A stretch of DNA of 64,000 nucleotides from Microbacterium sp. LWH7-1.2 (GTDB taxonomy: Bacteria; Actinomycetota; Actinomycetes; Actinomycetales; Microbacteriaceae): the NCBI RefSeq assembly GCF_038397755.1, contig NZ_CP151637.1, positions 558,001 to 622,000 on the forward strand. The letters are read 5' to 3'. Below are positions 35,199 through 44,520 of the stretch, piece after piece. The notes beneath the pieces were generated by a model. The model saw only the letters and a list, made by a program, of their open reading frames with translations, did not search any database and was not told the DNA's origin. Positions within the stretch are counted from its first letter, which is position 1, and every line of letters starts with the position of its first letter. The translations under genes were made by a program, and so were the position numbers.

Positions 35199-35963
35199 GT
35201 GGCCACCGATCGCCCGCGCGCCTCGGCGGAGAAGACACGACCGAGCGTGTTCTGGCCCCTGGCCGGGCTCCTCGTGCCGCTCCTGAGCCTCCTGTTCAAG
35301 CTCGAGATCGAGGACGGCCGCAAGCTGCCTCGCGACGGCGCCTACGTGCTCGCACCGAACCACATGAGCGAGATCGACCCGCTCGTCGTCGCCCTCGCCG
35401 TGTGGCGACTCGGCCGCGCACCCCGTTTCATGGCGAAGGAGAGCCTGTTCCGGGTGCCGGTGCTCGGATGGGTGCTGCGCGCCACCGGGATGGTGCCGGT
35501 CGCGCGCGCGACGTCGGCCGCCGCGGCTCGCGCCACGCTCGAGGCCTCGCAGACGCTTGTGCAGCACGGGCGCGGTGTGATCGTCTACCCGGAGGGCTCG
35601 CTCACCCGCGAGCCCAACCTCTGGCCCATGCGCGGCAAGACCGGCGCGGTCCGTCTTGCGCTGGCGGGCGGCATCCCGGTGATCCCGATGGCCCACTGGG
35701 GTTCGCAGCAGGTGCTCCCGCGCTACGGCAAGCTCAAGCTCTGGCCGCTGCGCCGCCGCGTGCGCGTGATCGTGGGCGACCCGGTGGACCTCTCGCCCTT
35801 CGTCGGCGGGGCCTCTTCGCAGACGACGCTCATCGAGGCGACGGACGTGGTGATGGCCGACATCTCGGGCCTCCTCTCGGGGCTGCGCGGCGAGCCTGCT
35901 CCCGCGCAGCGGTGGAACCCGGCCGATCACGGCCAGAAGGAGACGGGGCGCCTTGAGCCGTAG
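35199..35963 (+). CDS. plsC: 1-acyl-glycerol-3-phosphate acyltransferase (PlsC family)
   Basis: A 254-residue membrane-associated acyltransferase. The catalytic NHxxxxD motif is NHMSEID, and the phosphate-binding motif is YPEGSLTRE. An N-terminal hydrophobic stretch (LAGLLVPLLSLLFKL) should anchor it. The start is GTG 35,199, four bases after the murA stop. It makes phosphatidic acid, using glycerol phosphate supplied by the next gene. Confidence 0.9.
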   Translation: MATDRPRASAEKTRPSVFWPLAGLLVPLLSLLFKLEIEDGRKLPRDGAYVLAPNHMSEIDPLVVALAVWRLGRAPRFMAKESLFRVPVLGWVLRATGMVPVARATSAAAARATLEASQTLVQHGRGVIVYPEGSLTREPNLWPMRGKTGAVRLALAGGIPVIPMAHWGSQQVLPRYGKLKLWPLRRRVRVIVGDPVDLSPFVGGASSQTTLIEATDVVMADISGLLSGLRGEPAPAQRWNPADHGQKETGRLEP

Positions 35964-37089
35964 GCAGGATGCTGCGCGCCCGCGCGTCGCCGTCGTCGGT
36001 GCGGGCAGCTGGGGCACGACGTTCGGCAAGATCCTGGCCGACGGCGGCGCCCACGTCACCATGTGGGCGCGCCGCCCAGAGCTCGCGAGCGAGATCCAGG
36101 AGGGCAAGCGCAACAGCGAGTACCTCCCTGGGATCAACCTGCCGCGCGACATGCACGCCACGCACCACCTGTCCGAGGCGCTCGAGGGTGCCGAGCAGAT
36201 CTACCTCTCGATCCCGAGTCAGGCGGTGCGCCAGAACCTCAAGGCGGTGCGCCCGCTGATCTCGCAGAACGACGCTCCCATCGTGTCGCTCATGAAGGGC
36301 GTCGAGCGGCGCACGGGCCTGCGCATGAGCCAGGTGATCGAGCAGGAGCTGCACTGCGACCCTGCGCGCATCGCCGTCGCATCCGGCCCGAACCTCGCCC
36401 TGGAGATCGCGCGCGAGCAGCCGACTGCCGCCGTCATCTCCTCGACGAGCCAGGAGACGGCCGAGGCCGTCGCCCGCCGCGCGCGCAACACGTACTTCCG
36501 CACGTTCGTCAACACCGACGTGATCGGCACGGAGTTCGGGGGCGTGCTCAAGAACCTCATCGCCGTCGCCATCGGCATCGTCGACGGCGTCGGCTACGGC
36601 GAGAACACGAAGGCGTCGATCATCACGCGCGGTCTCGTCGAGATGACGGACTTCGCCGTCGCGTTCGGGGCGCAGCACGAGACGCTCCAGGGCCTCGCCG
36701 GGCTCGGCGACCTCATCGCGACGTGCCAGTCGCCGCTCAGCCGCAACAACACCGCCGGGCGACTGCTCGGCCAGGGCTATCGCTTCGACGACGTCGTCAA
36801 GCAGATGAACCAGACGGCGGAAGGGCTCGCGTCCGTCGCGCCCATCCTGCAGCTGGCGCGGGAGGTGGGCGTGCAGATGCCCATCGTCGAGCAGGTGAAG
36901 ATGGTGCTCGACGGCACCATGAACCCTCGTGATATCGCGCCGCACCTTACGACCGACGACGACACCCCCCAGGGCGAGAGGACGACGAATGGACAAGCCG
37001 GCGGTGGCGGTGCTCTTTGGCGGTCGATCCAGCGAGCACTCGATCAGTTCCGCAACGGCGGGCGGGGTGCTGCGGGCGATCGACCGTGA
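35953..37089 (+). CDS. gpsA: Glycerol-3-phosphate dehydrogenase [NAD(P)+]
   Basis: A 378-residue enzyme that makes sn-glycerol 3-phosphate for phospholipids. The NAD-binding motif GAGSWGTT is at the N-terminus and the catalytic lysine lies in GVLKNLIAVAIG. The TTG start at 35,953 overlaps plsC by 11 bases. The normal fold ends near RDIAPHL (about residue 333); the last 45 or so residues are an unusual Gly/Arg-rich tail whose coding sequence overlaps the ddl gene by 101 bases in another frame. Confidence 0.9.
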   Translation: MSRRQDAARPRVAVVGAGSWGTTFGKILADGGAHVTMWARRPELASEIQEGKRNSEYLPGINLPRDMHATHHLSEALEGAEQIYLSIPSQAVRQNLKAVRPLISQNDAPIVSLMKGVERRTGLRMSQVIEQELHCDPARIAVASGPNLALEIAREQPTAAVISSTSQETAEAVARRARNTYFRTFVNTDVIGTEFGGVLKNLIAVAIGIVDGVGYGENTKASIITRGLVEMTDFAVAFGAQHETLQGLAGLGDLIATCQSPLSRNNTAGRLLGQGYRFDDVVKQMNQTAEGLASVAPILQLAREVGVQMPIVEQVKMVLDGTMNPRDIAPHLTTDDDTPQGERTTNGQAGGGGALWRSIQRALDQFRNGGRGAAGDRP

Positions 37090-38104
37090 CAGCTACCGCG
37101 TGATCCCCGTCGGGATCACGCGCGACGGCGTGTTCGTCCTCGAGGACGACGACCCCGGCAAGTTCGCGCTCGACGCCGAGAGGCTTCCGGAGGTCGCCGA
37201 CAACGGCACCCGCATCCTGTGGCCCGAAGTCGGCGAGCGCGAGCTCCGCGTGCGCCGCGCCGACGGAACGGTGGACGACCTGGGCACCCTCGACGTCGTA
37301 CTGCCGATCCTTCACGGGGTGCACGGCGAGGACGGCACGATCCAGGGCTTCTTCGACACGCTCGAGATCCCGTACGCGGGCGGAGGCGTGCTCGATTCCG
37401 CGCTGTGCATGGACAAGCACTTCATGAAGATCGTCCTGCAGGCCGCGGGCGCGCCGGTGTCTCCGTGGGTAACGGTGACGCAGGAGCGCTGGGAGCGCGA
37501 CCCGGAGGGCGTGCGGGCGGCCGCCGCGGCCCTCGGTGAGCCGTCTTTCGTGAAGCCTGCGCGCGCGGGGTCGAGCGTGGGGGTCTCGAAGGTGCACGAG
37601 GCCGGTGAGCTCGACGCGGCCCTCGCCCTCGCGTTCGCCGAGGACGACAAGGTGCTCATCGAGTCGGCGATCGTCGGCCGCGAGGTCGAGGTCGCGATCC
37701 TCGAAGGACGCGGCGGCGCGGGGCCGCGGGCGTCGCTGCCCGGCGAGATCGTGCTCACGACCCGCGAGTTCTACGACTTCGAGGGCAAGTATCTCGGCGG
37801 TGACGGCGCCGAGGTGGTGTGCCCGGCCGACGTGACCGCCGACGAGATCTCGGCGATCCAGGAGCTCGGCATCCGTGCTTTCCAGGCCGTCGACGGCAAG
37901 GGACTCGCGCGGGTGGACTTCTTCCTCACCGCCGACGGGCTCTACGTCAACGAGCTCAACACGATGCCGGGGTTCACCCCGATCTCGATGTTCCCGAAGT
38001 GCTGGATCGCGTCGGGGCTGTCCTATCCCGAGCTCATCACGGAGCTCATCGAGACCGCGCTCGAGCGCGCCGGCGCGACGGTGGGGATTCAGGCGGCTCG
38101 CTGA
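36989..38104 (+). CDS. ddl: D-alanine--D-alanine ligase
   Basis: A 371-residue ATP-grasp ligase that makes D-Ala-D-Ala for peptidoglycan. The N-terminal LFGGRSSEHSIS motif, the HGEDGTIQG loop, the KPARAGSSVGVSKV ATP-binding strand and the NELNTMPGFTPISMFP metal and substrate motif are all intact. ATG 36,989 is 101 bases inside the gpsA frame. Residues fit a vancomycin-sensitive D-Ala-D-Ala rather than a D-Ala-D-Lac ligase (EFYDFEGKY loop). Confidence 0.93.
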   Translation: MDKPAVAVLFGGRSSEHSISSATAGGVLRAIDRDSYRVIPVGITRDGVFVLEDDDPGKFALDAERLPEVADNGTRILWPEVGERELRVRRADGTVDDLGTLDVVLPILHGVHGEDGTIQGFFDTLEIPYAGGGVLDSALCMDKHFMKIVLQAAGAPVSPWVTVTQERWERDPEGVRAAAAALGEPSFVKPARAGSSVGVSKVHEAGELDAALALAFAEDDKVLIESAIVGREVEVAILEGRGGAGPRASLPGEIVLTTREFYDFEGKYLGGDGAEVVCPADVTADEISAIQELGIRAFQAVDGKGLARVDFFLTADGLYVNELNTMPGFTPISMFPKCWIASGLSYPELITELIETALERAGATVGIQAAR

Positions 38105-38123
38105 GCGCCGCCATCCCCGAGGC

Positions 38124-38621
38124 TCAGGGGGCCGGTGTCGCGTCGCCCCGATCAAGGCACTGGCCGTCGACGGGGAGCACGCTCACGATCGGCGACAGTG
38201 CGTCGAGCACGTCGCGGCTCGACACCCCGTCGCCGTTCTCGTCGGCGGTCGTGTCGAGGTAGATCTCCACGGCGGGCGTGCGGCCGAACGTGGTCACGCG
38301 GAAGCGCGGTGCGTCGGAGTCGTCGATGATCCAGTCCACGCCCGCCACGTCCTGGCAGGGAAGCGTGGTCGGCCCCGGAGGCTCGACGCCGCACGTCAGC
38401 AGCACCTTCGCCGGCTCGCCCCACGCCCCGGTCGCCTGCGCATCGGTCCACCGGCGGGGCTGCCCGCTCACCGTGCCCGGAAGGTTCGAGGTGATCGCCG
38501 CGCAGAGCGGGTCGTTCGCGGCCTCCGCCGGGTCGAGGTCGACGGTCGCGGTGCAGCCCGTCAGTCCGACAGCGGCCACCATCGCGAGGCCGAACGCAAC
38601 CAGGGAGGGGAGAGCACGCAC
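38124..38621 (-). CDS. DUF3515 lipoprotein
   Basis: A 165-residue secreted lipoprotein: a signal peptide and lipobox (VGLTGC, acylated Cys23) are followed by a DUF3515 domain with paired cysteines (DPLCAAI, LLTCGV, TLPCQD, GQCLD). Its role is unknown. The GTG start at 38,621 is six bases behind TAGCCT, so the mRNA is likely leaderless. It is divergent from thiL and convergent with ddl. The thiL-DUF3515 neighbourhood is common in actinobacteria. Confidence 0.85.
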   Translation of the reverse strand: MRALPSLVAFGLAMVAAVGLTGCTATVDLDPAEAANDPLCAAITSNLPGTVSGQPRRWTDAQATGAWGEPAKVLLTCGVEPPGPTTLPCQDVAGVDWIIDDSDAPRFRVTTFGRTPAVEIYLDTTADENGDGVSSRDVLDALSPIVSVLPVDGQCLDRGDATPAP

Positions 38622-38633
38622 CGTCCCAGGCTA
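38622..38633 (-). promoter_or_regulatory. Leaderless promoter of the DUF3515 gene
   Basis: Minus-strand TAGCCT, six bases, GTG. It is paired back to back with the thiL promoter about 35 bases away. Confidence 0.6.
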
Positions 38634-38666
38634 ACCCGGCGGCGCGGCCCGGATCGTCCGCACCGG

Positions 38667-38678
38667 TAGCGTGGACGT
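38667..38678 (+). promoter_or_regulatory. Leaderless promoter of thiL
   Basis: TAGCGT (38,667-38,672), six bases, GTG 38,679. Confidence 0.6.
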
Positions 38679-39674
38679 GTGGTCGACGAGCGCAGGGATC
38701 CGACGGTGGGCGAGCTCAGCGAAGGGCGCATCCTGCGCCGGATCCTGGAGCGTCTCGGCGACTCGAACGCCCTCGTCGGGCCGGGAGACGACGCCGCCGT
38801 GATCGCCGCGGCGGACGGCCGCGTCGTCGCGACCGTCGACACGCTCGTCCACGGCCCCGACTTCCGCCTCGCGTGGTCGAGCGCGTTCGACCTCGGCTAC
38901 AAGGCGGCCGCCGTCAACCTCGCGGACGTGGCGGCCATGGGCGCGACGCCCACGGCACTGCTCGTGGCCCTCGCAATGCCCGATGCGACGCGCCTCTCGT
39001 TCGTCACCGGCATCGCCGACGGCCTGCGTGCCGCGTGCCGGGACCTCGCCCCCGGCTGCCGCGTCGAGGGCGGCGATCTCACCGTCTCCGACACGCTCAC
39101 GATCGCGGTCACCGCGCTCGGGGCTCTCGCGGGGCGTGCGCCGGTGCTGCGCTCAGGCGCGGAACCCGGCGATCTGGTCGCCGTCGCCGGCGAGCTGGGG
39201 CGCGCGGCGCGAGGGCTCGGCATCCTCTTCGAACAGTTCACGGATGCCGCGGGCCACCCGATCCCCGTCGACGAGAGTCTCCTCGACCAGGCGCAGCTCA
39301 CCGACCTCGCGGCTCAGCTGCGTCCGTCACCGCCGGTGTGGCTGGGGCCGGAGGCGGCGGACGCGGGCGCCACCGCGATGATGGACGTCTCGGACGGCCT
39401 GGTGCTCGATGCGTCGCGCATGGCGGCAGCATCCGATGTCACGATCGCCCTCGAGTCGGCGTCGCTCGGACCCGATGTCCCCTCGGCCCTGGCGGGCGGC
39501 GAGGATCACGCGCTGCTCGCGACCTTCCCGGCGAACCGCCCGCTGCCGCACGGCTTCGTCCGCGTGGGGATGGTGCAGCCGCGCGGCGACCACACGGTGG
39601 TCGTCGACGGCCGGCCGCACGACGGCCGCGGCGGCTGGGACCCCTACCGCGACTGGGATGCGGGAACAGGATGA
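38679..39674 (+). CDS. thiL: Thiamine-monophosphate kinase
   Basis: A 331-residue AIR-synthase-fold kinase that makes thiamine diphosphate. The N-terminal GPGDDAAVI metal motif, the NLADVAAMGATP motif and GGDLTVSD are intact, and the C-terminal MDVSDGLVLDASRMA segment is typical. The start is GTG 38,679. The last bases are followed within 35 bases by the next gene's own promoter. Confidence 0.92.
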   Translation: MVDERRDPTVGELSEGRILRRILERLGDSNALVGPGDDAAVIAAADGRVVATVDTLVHGPDFRLAWSSAFDLGYKAAAVNLADVAAMGATPTALLVALAMPDATRLSFVTGIADGLRAACRDLAPGCRVEGGDLTVSDTLTIAVTALGALAGRAPVLRSGAEPGDLVAVAGELGRAARGLGILFEQFTDAAGHPIPVDESLLDQAQLTDLAAQLRPSPPVWLGPEAADAGATAMMDVSDGLVLDASRMAAASDVTIALESASLGPDVPSALAGGEDHALLATFPANRPLPHGFVRVGMVQPRGDHTVVVDGRPHDGRGGWDPYRDWDAGTG

Positions 39675-39696
39675 CCCGCGGTCGCCGGGCGCCCGC

Positions 39697-39708
39697 TACG
39701 GTGGCACG
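39697..39708 (+). promoter_or_regulatory. Leaderless promoter of the serine hydrolase gene
   Basis: TACGGT (39,697-39,702), six bases, GTG 39,709. Confidence 0.55.
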
Positions 39709-41079
39709 GTGACCCAGCTGCTGCCTCGCTCGACGCCGGAGCGTCAGTCCGTGCCGTCCGCCGCGATCTCGCGCCTGATCGGCGCGCTCGACCGCATCCC
39801 GCACATCCACACGCTGACCGTCGTGCGCCACGGGCACGTCATCGCCGAGTCGACGTGGGCGCCGTACCAGCGGGACCTGCCGACGGCGATGTATTCGGTG
39901 AGCAAGAGCTTCACATCGATCGCCGTCGGGCTCGCCGTCCACGAGGGAAGGCTGGGGATCGACGACCGCGTGATCGACCTGATCCCCGCCCTCGCACCCG
40001 AGCGGCCGTCCGCCCACTTCGCCAATCTCCGGGTGCGGCATCTGCTCACCATGACGACGGGTCACGAGGCCGAGCCGTCGTTCGACGACCGCGACTGGGC
40101 GCGGAGCGCCCTCTCAGCCGAGCTGCGCTACGAGCCGGGCACGCACTGGATGTACAACACCCCGGCGACGCACCTGCTGTCGCAGATCCTTCAGACGGTC
40201 ACCGGCGAGCGACTTCTCGACTACCTGAAGCCGCGTCTGTTCGATCCGCTCGGCTTTCGCGCACCCGTGTGGCAGCAGAGCCCCACGGGCGTCGACGCCG
40301 GCGGCTTCGGCCTCTCCATCCGCCCGGAGGAGCTCGCCGTGTTCGGGCAGCTGCTCCTCCAACGCGGCCTGTGGGAGGGACGTCAGCTCGTACCGGCGGA
40401 GTGGATCGACGCGGCGACGAGTCGCCAGGTGGCGAACGACCCCGGCAACGGCGACTGGAACCAGGGCTACGGGTTCCAGTTCTGGCGTTGCCGTCACGGC
40501 GCGTACCGCGGTGACGGCGCGTTCGGCCAGTACGTCGTGGTGATCCCCGAATTCGACGCCGTCGTCGCCATCACCGGTGGGCTGCCCGATATGCAGGCAC
40601 CGCTCGACGCGATCTGGGACGAACTGCTCCCGGCGTTCGGCACGCAGGAGCAGCCGGCCGACCTCGTCGCGACGACGCCGATCCGTGCGGTCGACGGGGA
40701 GCGGCGCGACAGCGAGGTCGCCCACGACTACGACGGGCCGCTCCGCCGGCTCCGCGTGAGCGACGGGCTCCTCGAGATCGACGGGTCGGCACTGCCGTGC
40801 ACGCCCGGGTCGTGGTCGACTGCGACGTTCCCGCCGGATCCTGGGGCGGATCGCTTCTGGTACGGCGACCGGGTCGCGGTGTCGGGCGGCTGGATCGACG
40901 AGACCTTCCGGGCCGACGTGCGCCTTCTCGGGGATGCGGCGACGTTCCACCTCGAGCTCGCCGCGTCGGGTCACCTGCGCATCACGCGCGACGTCGGATT
41001 CGACGGCACCCAGGTCTGGGAGGGCGATCCCCTGGATCAACCGGCCGTGGTCGCCCACCACATCGCGGTGTCGCCGTAG
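39709..41079 (+). CDS. Serine hydrolase, class C beta-lactamase family
   Basis: A 456-residue protein of the beta-lactamase/penicillin-binding fold. The SxxK nucleophile motif is SVSKSF and the YxN motif is MYNTPA; the KTG-equivalent is replaced by a HGAYRGDG segment, as in esterase-like relatives. There is no obvious signal peptide, so it is probably cytoplasmic and more likely an esterase or amidase than a true beta-lactamase. Its 3' end overlaps the convergent rsmD gene by 43 bases. Confidence 0.82.
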   Translation: MTQLLPRSTPERQSVPSAAISRLIGALDRIPHIHTLTVVRHGHVIAESTWAPYQRDLPTAMYSVSKSFTSIAVGLAVHEGRLGIDDRVIDLIPALAPERPSAHFANLRVRHLLTMTTGHEAEPSFDDRDWARSALSAELRYEPGTHWMYNTPATHLLSQILQTVTGERLLDYLKPRLFDPLGFRAPVWQQSPTGVDAGGFGLSIRPEELAVFGQLLLQRGLWEGRQLVPAEWIDAATSRQVANDPGNGDWNQGYGFQFWRCRHGAYRGDGAFGQYVVVIPEFDAVVAITGGLPDMQAPLDAIWDELLPAFGTQEQPADLVATTPIRAVDGERRDSEVAHDYDGPLRRLRVSDGLLEIDGSALPCTPGSWSTATFPPDPGADRFWYGDRVAVSGGWIDETFRADVRLLGDAATFHLELAASGHLRITRDVGFDGTQVWEGDPLDQPAVVAHHIAVSP

Positions 41080-41600
41080 CGCTTCGAACGCGTGCCGACG
41101 AGTCCGTCGGGCAGGCTCGGCTCGGGGGAGCGCGAGGCGCGTTCGATCACGACGTCCGCCCCCGGCGAGAGGACCGGGACGAGCAGCGCGAGCGTCGATG
41201 ACAGCTCCGTCTCGCCGATGTCGTACGGCGGGTCGAGGAAGACCAGATCGAACGGGCCTCGCGCCGAGCGAAGGAACGTGTCGGAGGACATACGATGCAC
41301 GCGGATCGCGGCATCCGTCCCCACGGCCTTCGCGACGCGGCCGGCGTTGCGCTGCACGATGGTGGCCGCGCGCGGCGCCTTCTCGACGAGGTCGGCGGAC
41401 GCCGCACCACGACTCACCGCCTCGAGCCCCAGAGCGCCCGAGCCCGCATAGAGGTCGAGCACGGCGGCGCCGCGCAGCGCATCGGCGGACTCCAGCGCCC
41501 CGAAGAGGGACTCGCGTACACGATCGCTCGTGGGGCGGGTGCCGGCGTCCGGCACATCGAGCATGAGCGAGCCCGCTCGCCCGGCGATGATGCGCGTCAC
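41037..41600 (-). CDS. rsmD: 16S rRNA (guanine966-N2)-methyltransferase RsmD
   Basis: A 187-residue methyltransferase of the small ribosomal subunit. It has the RPTSDRVRESLF motif, the SAM-binding LDLYAGSGALGLEA motif and the catalytic DPPY (FLDPPYD). The GTG start at 41,600 is six bases behind TATCGT. It overlaps the convergent serine hydrolase gene by 43 bases. In other actinobacteria it sits next to coaD and recG, which here lie on the other strand about 0.7-3 kb away. Confidence 0.9.
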   Translation of the reverse strand: MTRIIAGRAGSLMLDVPDAGTRPTSDRVRESLFGALESADALRGAAVLDLYAGSGALGLEAVSRGAASADLVEKAPRAATIVQRNAGRVAKAVGTDAAIRVHRMSSDTFLRSARGPFDLVFLDPPYDIGETELSSTLALLVPVLSPGADVVIERASRSPEPSLPDGLVGTRSKRYGDTAMWWATTAG

Positions 41601-41612
41601 CTTCTCACGATA
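41601..41612 (-). promoter_or_regulatory. Leaderless promoter of rsmD
   Basis: Minus-strand TATCGT, six bases, GTG 41,600. Confidence 0.55.
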
Positions 41613-41691
41613 ACGGTCCGTCGCAGTGCGGCCCCGCGGAGGGCGCCCCTATGATCACGGGTGGGGGAGCACGGAATCGATGGGGGTCGAC

Positions 41692-42279
41692 ATGAATCGC
41701 AGTGGCATCAGGGTTTCGTCCGCGGTGACCGCGTTCCTCGCGGCCGGGCTCGTGCTCGCGGGGTGCGCGGGCGGCGGCGGCTCGCCGACGACATCGCCGA
41801 CGACATCGGCATCGCCTTCGTCGTCGCCGACCGCGTCGCCGACGCCGTCACCGACCGAGTCCGCGTCCGTCACGCTCCCCACGGACTGCAACAATCTGGC
41901 GACGCCCGCGACGTGGCAGGCGGCGGTCGGCGACATGACGCTGCAGAGCAACGGCGAGGGCTTCGTGCGGCCGGCTCCCGAGGGCGCCACCCTCGTGCTG
42001 GGCTGCGACTGGATCGTCGGCGATGCGACCGGGATGCTTCTGCTCATCAGCACCGCGACACCGGACGCCGTCAGCGCCGCGGTGGCGGACCTCCCCGCGG
42101 AGGGATACACGTGCCAGGTGTCGGACGACTTCGGCGCCGACTTCTGCGCGCTTCCCGGGCAGGGGACCGACACCGAGGAGATGATCGTCGCTCGCGACGG
42201 GGTGTGGATCTACCTCTCCACGGTGAACCGCAACGGGCGCGCATTCCTCTCAGAGATCGTCTCCTCCATCTTCGCCTGA
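41692..42279 (+). CDS. Hypothetical lipoprotein
   Basis: A 195-residue secreted lipoprotein. The signal peptide ends in the lipobox VLAGC, followed by a Gly, Ser, Thr and Pro linker of about 35 residues and a small globular domain with four cysteines (PTDCNNL, LGCDWI, YTCQV, DFCALP), likely two disulfides. The layout recalls DUF3558-type lipoproteins, but no family is certain. ATG 41,692 is preferred over an in-frame ATG at 41,680. A TATGAT at 41,650-41,655 may be its -10 box. Confidence 0.75.
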   Translation: MNRSGIRVSSAVTAFLAAGLVLAGCAGGGGSPTTSPTTSASPSSSPTASPTPSPTESASVTLPTDCNNLATPATWQAAVGDMTLQSNGEGFVRPAPEGATLVLGCDWIVGDATGMLLLISTATPDAVSAAVADLPAEGYTCQVSDDFGADFCALPGQGTDTEEMIVARDGVWIYLSTVNRNGRAFLSEIVSSIFA

Positions 42280-42304
42280 GCAACGCGACGTCCCCGGTCG
42301 CTCT

Positions 42305-42316
42305 TAGACTCGTGGC
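42305..42316 (+). promoter_or_regulatory. Leaderless promoter of recG
   Basis: TAGACT (42,305-42,310), six bases, GTG 42,317. Confidence 0.6.
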
Positions 42317-44479
42317 GTGGCTGCCTTCACCCTCGACTCGAGCCTCGGTGGCGCGATCGGCGGCAAAACCGCGGCGACGCTGGAGCGCGCCTTCGGCATG
42401 AAGACGGTCGGCGATCTCCTCGTCCACTATCCCCGCCGCTACGCCCGGCGCGGAGAGCTGACGCCGATCTCGACGCTGCCGCTGGGCGAGCCGGTGACGA
42501 TCGTCGCCGAGGTGCGCCGCGTCAGCGAACGACGCATGAAGAACCGGAACGGGTCGCTGCTCGAGGTCGTGATCAGCGACGGCAACGGCGAGATGTCGCT
42601 GACCTTCTTCAACCAGTCGTGGCGGGTGCGCGACCTGCAGCCCGGCAGGCAGGGCATCTTCGCGGGCAAGGTGGGCATCTACAAAGGCGCGCAGCAGCTC
42701 GCGCACCCCGATTACGAGCTCTTCGAGGACGCCGACACGGCGCGGCTGAAGGTGCAGGCGAACGCCAACCTGCCCATCCCGATCTATCCGGCCACCAGCA
42801 CGGTCGCCAGCTGGCAGCTGCAGAAGACCGTGGAGCTCGTCCTCGACGGCCTCGGCGAGGTCCCGGAGCCGCTCACCGAGGAGTTGCGCGCGCGGCACGG
42901 CCTCATCGACGCCCGCACGGCGATCGAGCACATCCACCGTCCGACCGACTTCGACCAGATCGAGCCCGCACGTGCGACGCTGCGCATGCAGGAGGCGTTC
43001 GTCCTCCAGGTGGCTCTTCTGCAGCAGCGCCAGTTCGTCCGCGCCCTGTCGGCGACCAAGCGCACGCCCGGCGCGCTGCTCGAGCGGTTCGACGCGGCCC
43101 TGCCGTTCCCGCGGACGCCAGACCAGGTGACCGTCGGCGACGACGTCGCCAGGGATCTGCAGGGTGACTGGCCCATGAACCGCCTCGTCCAGGGCGAGGT
43201 CGGCTCGGGCAAGACGCTGGTCGCCCTGCGCGCGATGCTCCAGGTCGCGCAGTCCGGTGGGCAGTCGGCGCTCATCGCGCCCACCGAAGTCCTCGCGGCG
43301 CAGCACGTGCGGTCGATTGCACGGATGCTGGGTCCCCAGCTCGCTCCCGAGCTCATGCCGACGCTCCTCACCGGGCAGCTTCCGGCCGCCGACCGCCGGA
43401 AGGCGGCGCTCCGGGCCGCGTCGGGGCAGGCGCTCATCGTCGTCGGCACGCACGCGCTCCTGAGCGAGAGCACGACCTTCGCCGACCTCGGCCTCGTCGT
43501 GGTCGACGAACAGCACCGCTTCGGCGTCGAGCAGCGCGAGTCGCTGCGCGCCAAGGGATCCTCTCCGCACGCTCTGGTGCTGACCGCGACGCCCATCCCG
43601 CGCACGGTCGCGATGACGGTGTTCGGCGACCTCGACGTCTCGACGATCCGCACGATGCCCGCCGGCCGCGCCGGGATCGAGACCTACGTCGCGCCGCTGG
43701 CGGAGCGATCGAGCTGGTTCGGGCGCGTGTGGGAGCGCATCGCCGAAGAGGTCGCCCAGGGCCGTCAGGCGTTCGTCGTATGCGCCGCCATCGACGCGGA
43801 GAAGCTCACCAAGGACGACACCGCCGACGAGCCGGCCGGCGATACCGGTGGCGAGGCGAGCCGGACCCGCTGGGGCGTCGTGCAGGTCGCCGACCTGCTG
43901 TCGAGGCATCCGTCGTTCTCGAACATCCGGGTCGAGATCCTGCACGGCAAGATGCCGTCCGACGAGAAGGACGCTGTCATGCAGGCCTTCGCCCGCGGCG
44001 ACGTCGACGTGCTCGTGGCGACGACCGTCGTCGAAGTGGGCGTCGACGTGCCGAACGCGTCGACCATGGCGATCCTCGAAGCCGACCGGTTCGGCGTGTC
44101 GCAGCTGCACCAGCTGCGCGGACGCGTCGGACGCGGCGGGATCCCCGGGCTGTGCCTCCTTGTGACCGAGGCGCCGCTCGGCACGCCCGCCCGCGAGCGC
44201 GTGGACGCCGTGGCCTCCACTCTCGACGGCTTCGCGCTGGCGGAGGTCGACCTCGAACTCCGCGGCGAGGGCGACGTGCTCGGCGACGCGCAGTCCGGGG
44301 CGCGGTCGTCGTTGCGGCTGCTGCGGGTCGTGAAGGACGCCGACATCATCTCCGAGGCGCGGGTGGCTGCCGAGCAGGTGCTGGCCGACGACCCTGCGCT
44401 GCAGCGGAATCCCGGGCTCACGGCAGCGCTCGAGCGCAACGTCGGGATGGCCGAGCGCGCGGCCCTCGCCAAGAACTGA
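42317..44479 (+). CDS. recG: ATP-dependent DNA helicase RecG
   Basis: A 720-residue branch-migration helicase that remodels stalled forks and Holliday junctions. The N-terminal wedge with OB fold (about residues 50-150) is followed by the helicase core: Walker [10 protein letters not shown], the DEQH box (VVDEQHRFG), TATPIPRT, and the C-terminal [10 protein letters not shown] motif. An acidic insert ([12 protein letters not shown]) sits between the lobes. GTG 42,317 has no binding site and is likely leaderless. Confidence 0.94.
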   Translation: MAAFTLDSSLGGAIGGKTAATLERAFGMKTVGDLLVHYPRRYARRGELTPISTLPLGEPVTIVAEVRRVSERRMKNRNGSLLEVVISDGNGEMSLTFFNQSWRVRDLQPGRQGIFAGKVGIYKGAQQLAHPDYELFEDADTARLKVQANANLPIPIYPATSTVASWQLQKTVELVLDGLGEVPEPLTEELRARHGLIDARTAIEHIHRPTDFDQIEPARATLRMQEAFVLQVALLQQRQFVRALSATKRTPGALLERFDAALPFPRTPDQVTVGDDVARDLQGDWPMNRLVQGEVGSGKTLVALRAMLQVAQSGGQSALIAPTEVLAAQHVRSIARMLGPQLAPELMPTLLTGQLPAADRRKAALRAASGQALIVVGTHALLSESTTFADLGLVVVDEQHRFGVEQRESLRAKGSSPHALVLTATPIPRTVAMTVFGDLDVSTIRTMPAGRAGIETYVAPLAERSSWFGRVWERIAEEVAQGRQAFVVCAAIDAEKLTKDDTADEPAGDTGGEASRTRWGVVQVADLLSRHPSFSNIRVEILHGKMPSDEKDAVMQAFARGDVDVLVATTVVEVGVDVPNASTMAILEADRFGVSQLHQLRGRVGRGGIPGLCLLVTEAPLGTPARERVDAVASTLDGFALAEVDLELRGEGDVLGDAQSGARSSLRLLRVVKDADIISEARVAAEQVLADDPALQRNPGLTAALERNVGMAERAALAKN

Positions 44480-44507
44480 GGCGTCGGAGCGCCTCCGCCC
44501 GTCCCAC

Positions 44508-44520
44508 TAGGCTGGATCGC
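44508..44520 (+). promoter_or_regulatory. Leaderless promoter of coaD
   Basis: TAGGCT (44,508-44,513), seven bases, ATG 44,521. Confidence 0.6.

Noticed and set aside
39709..41079. True class C beta-lactamase
   Set aside because: It has no signal peptide and no KTG motif; an esterase-like serine hydrolase is more likely.
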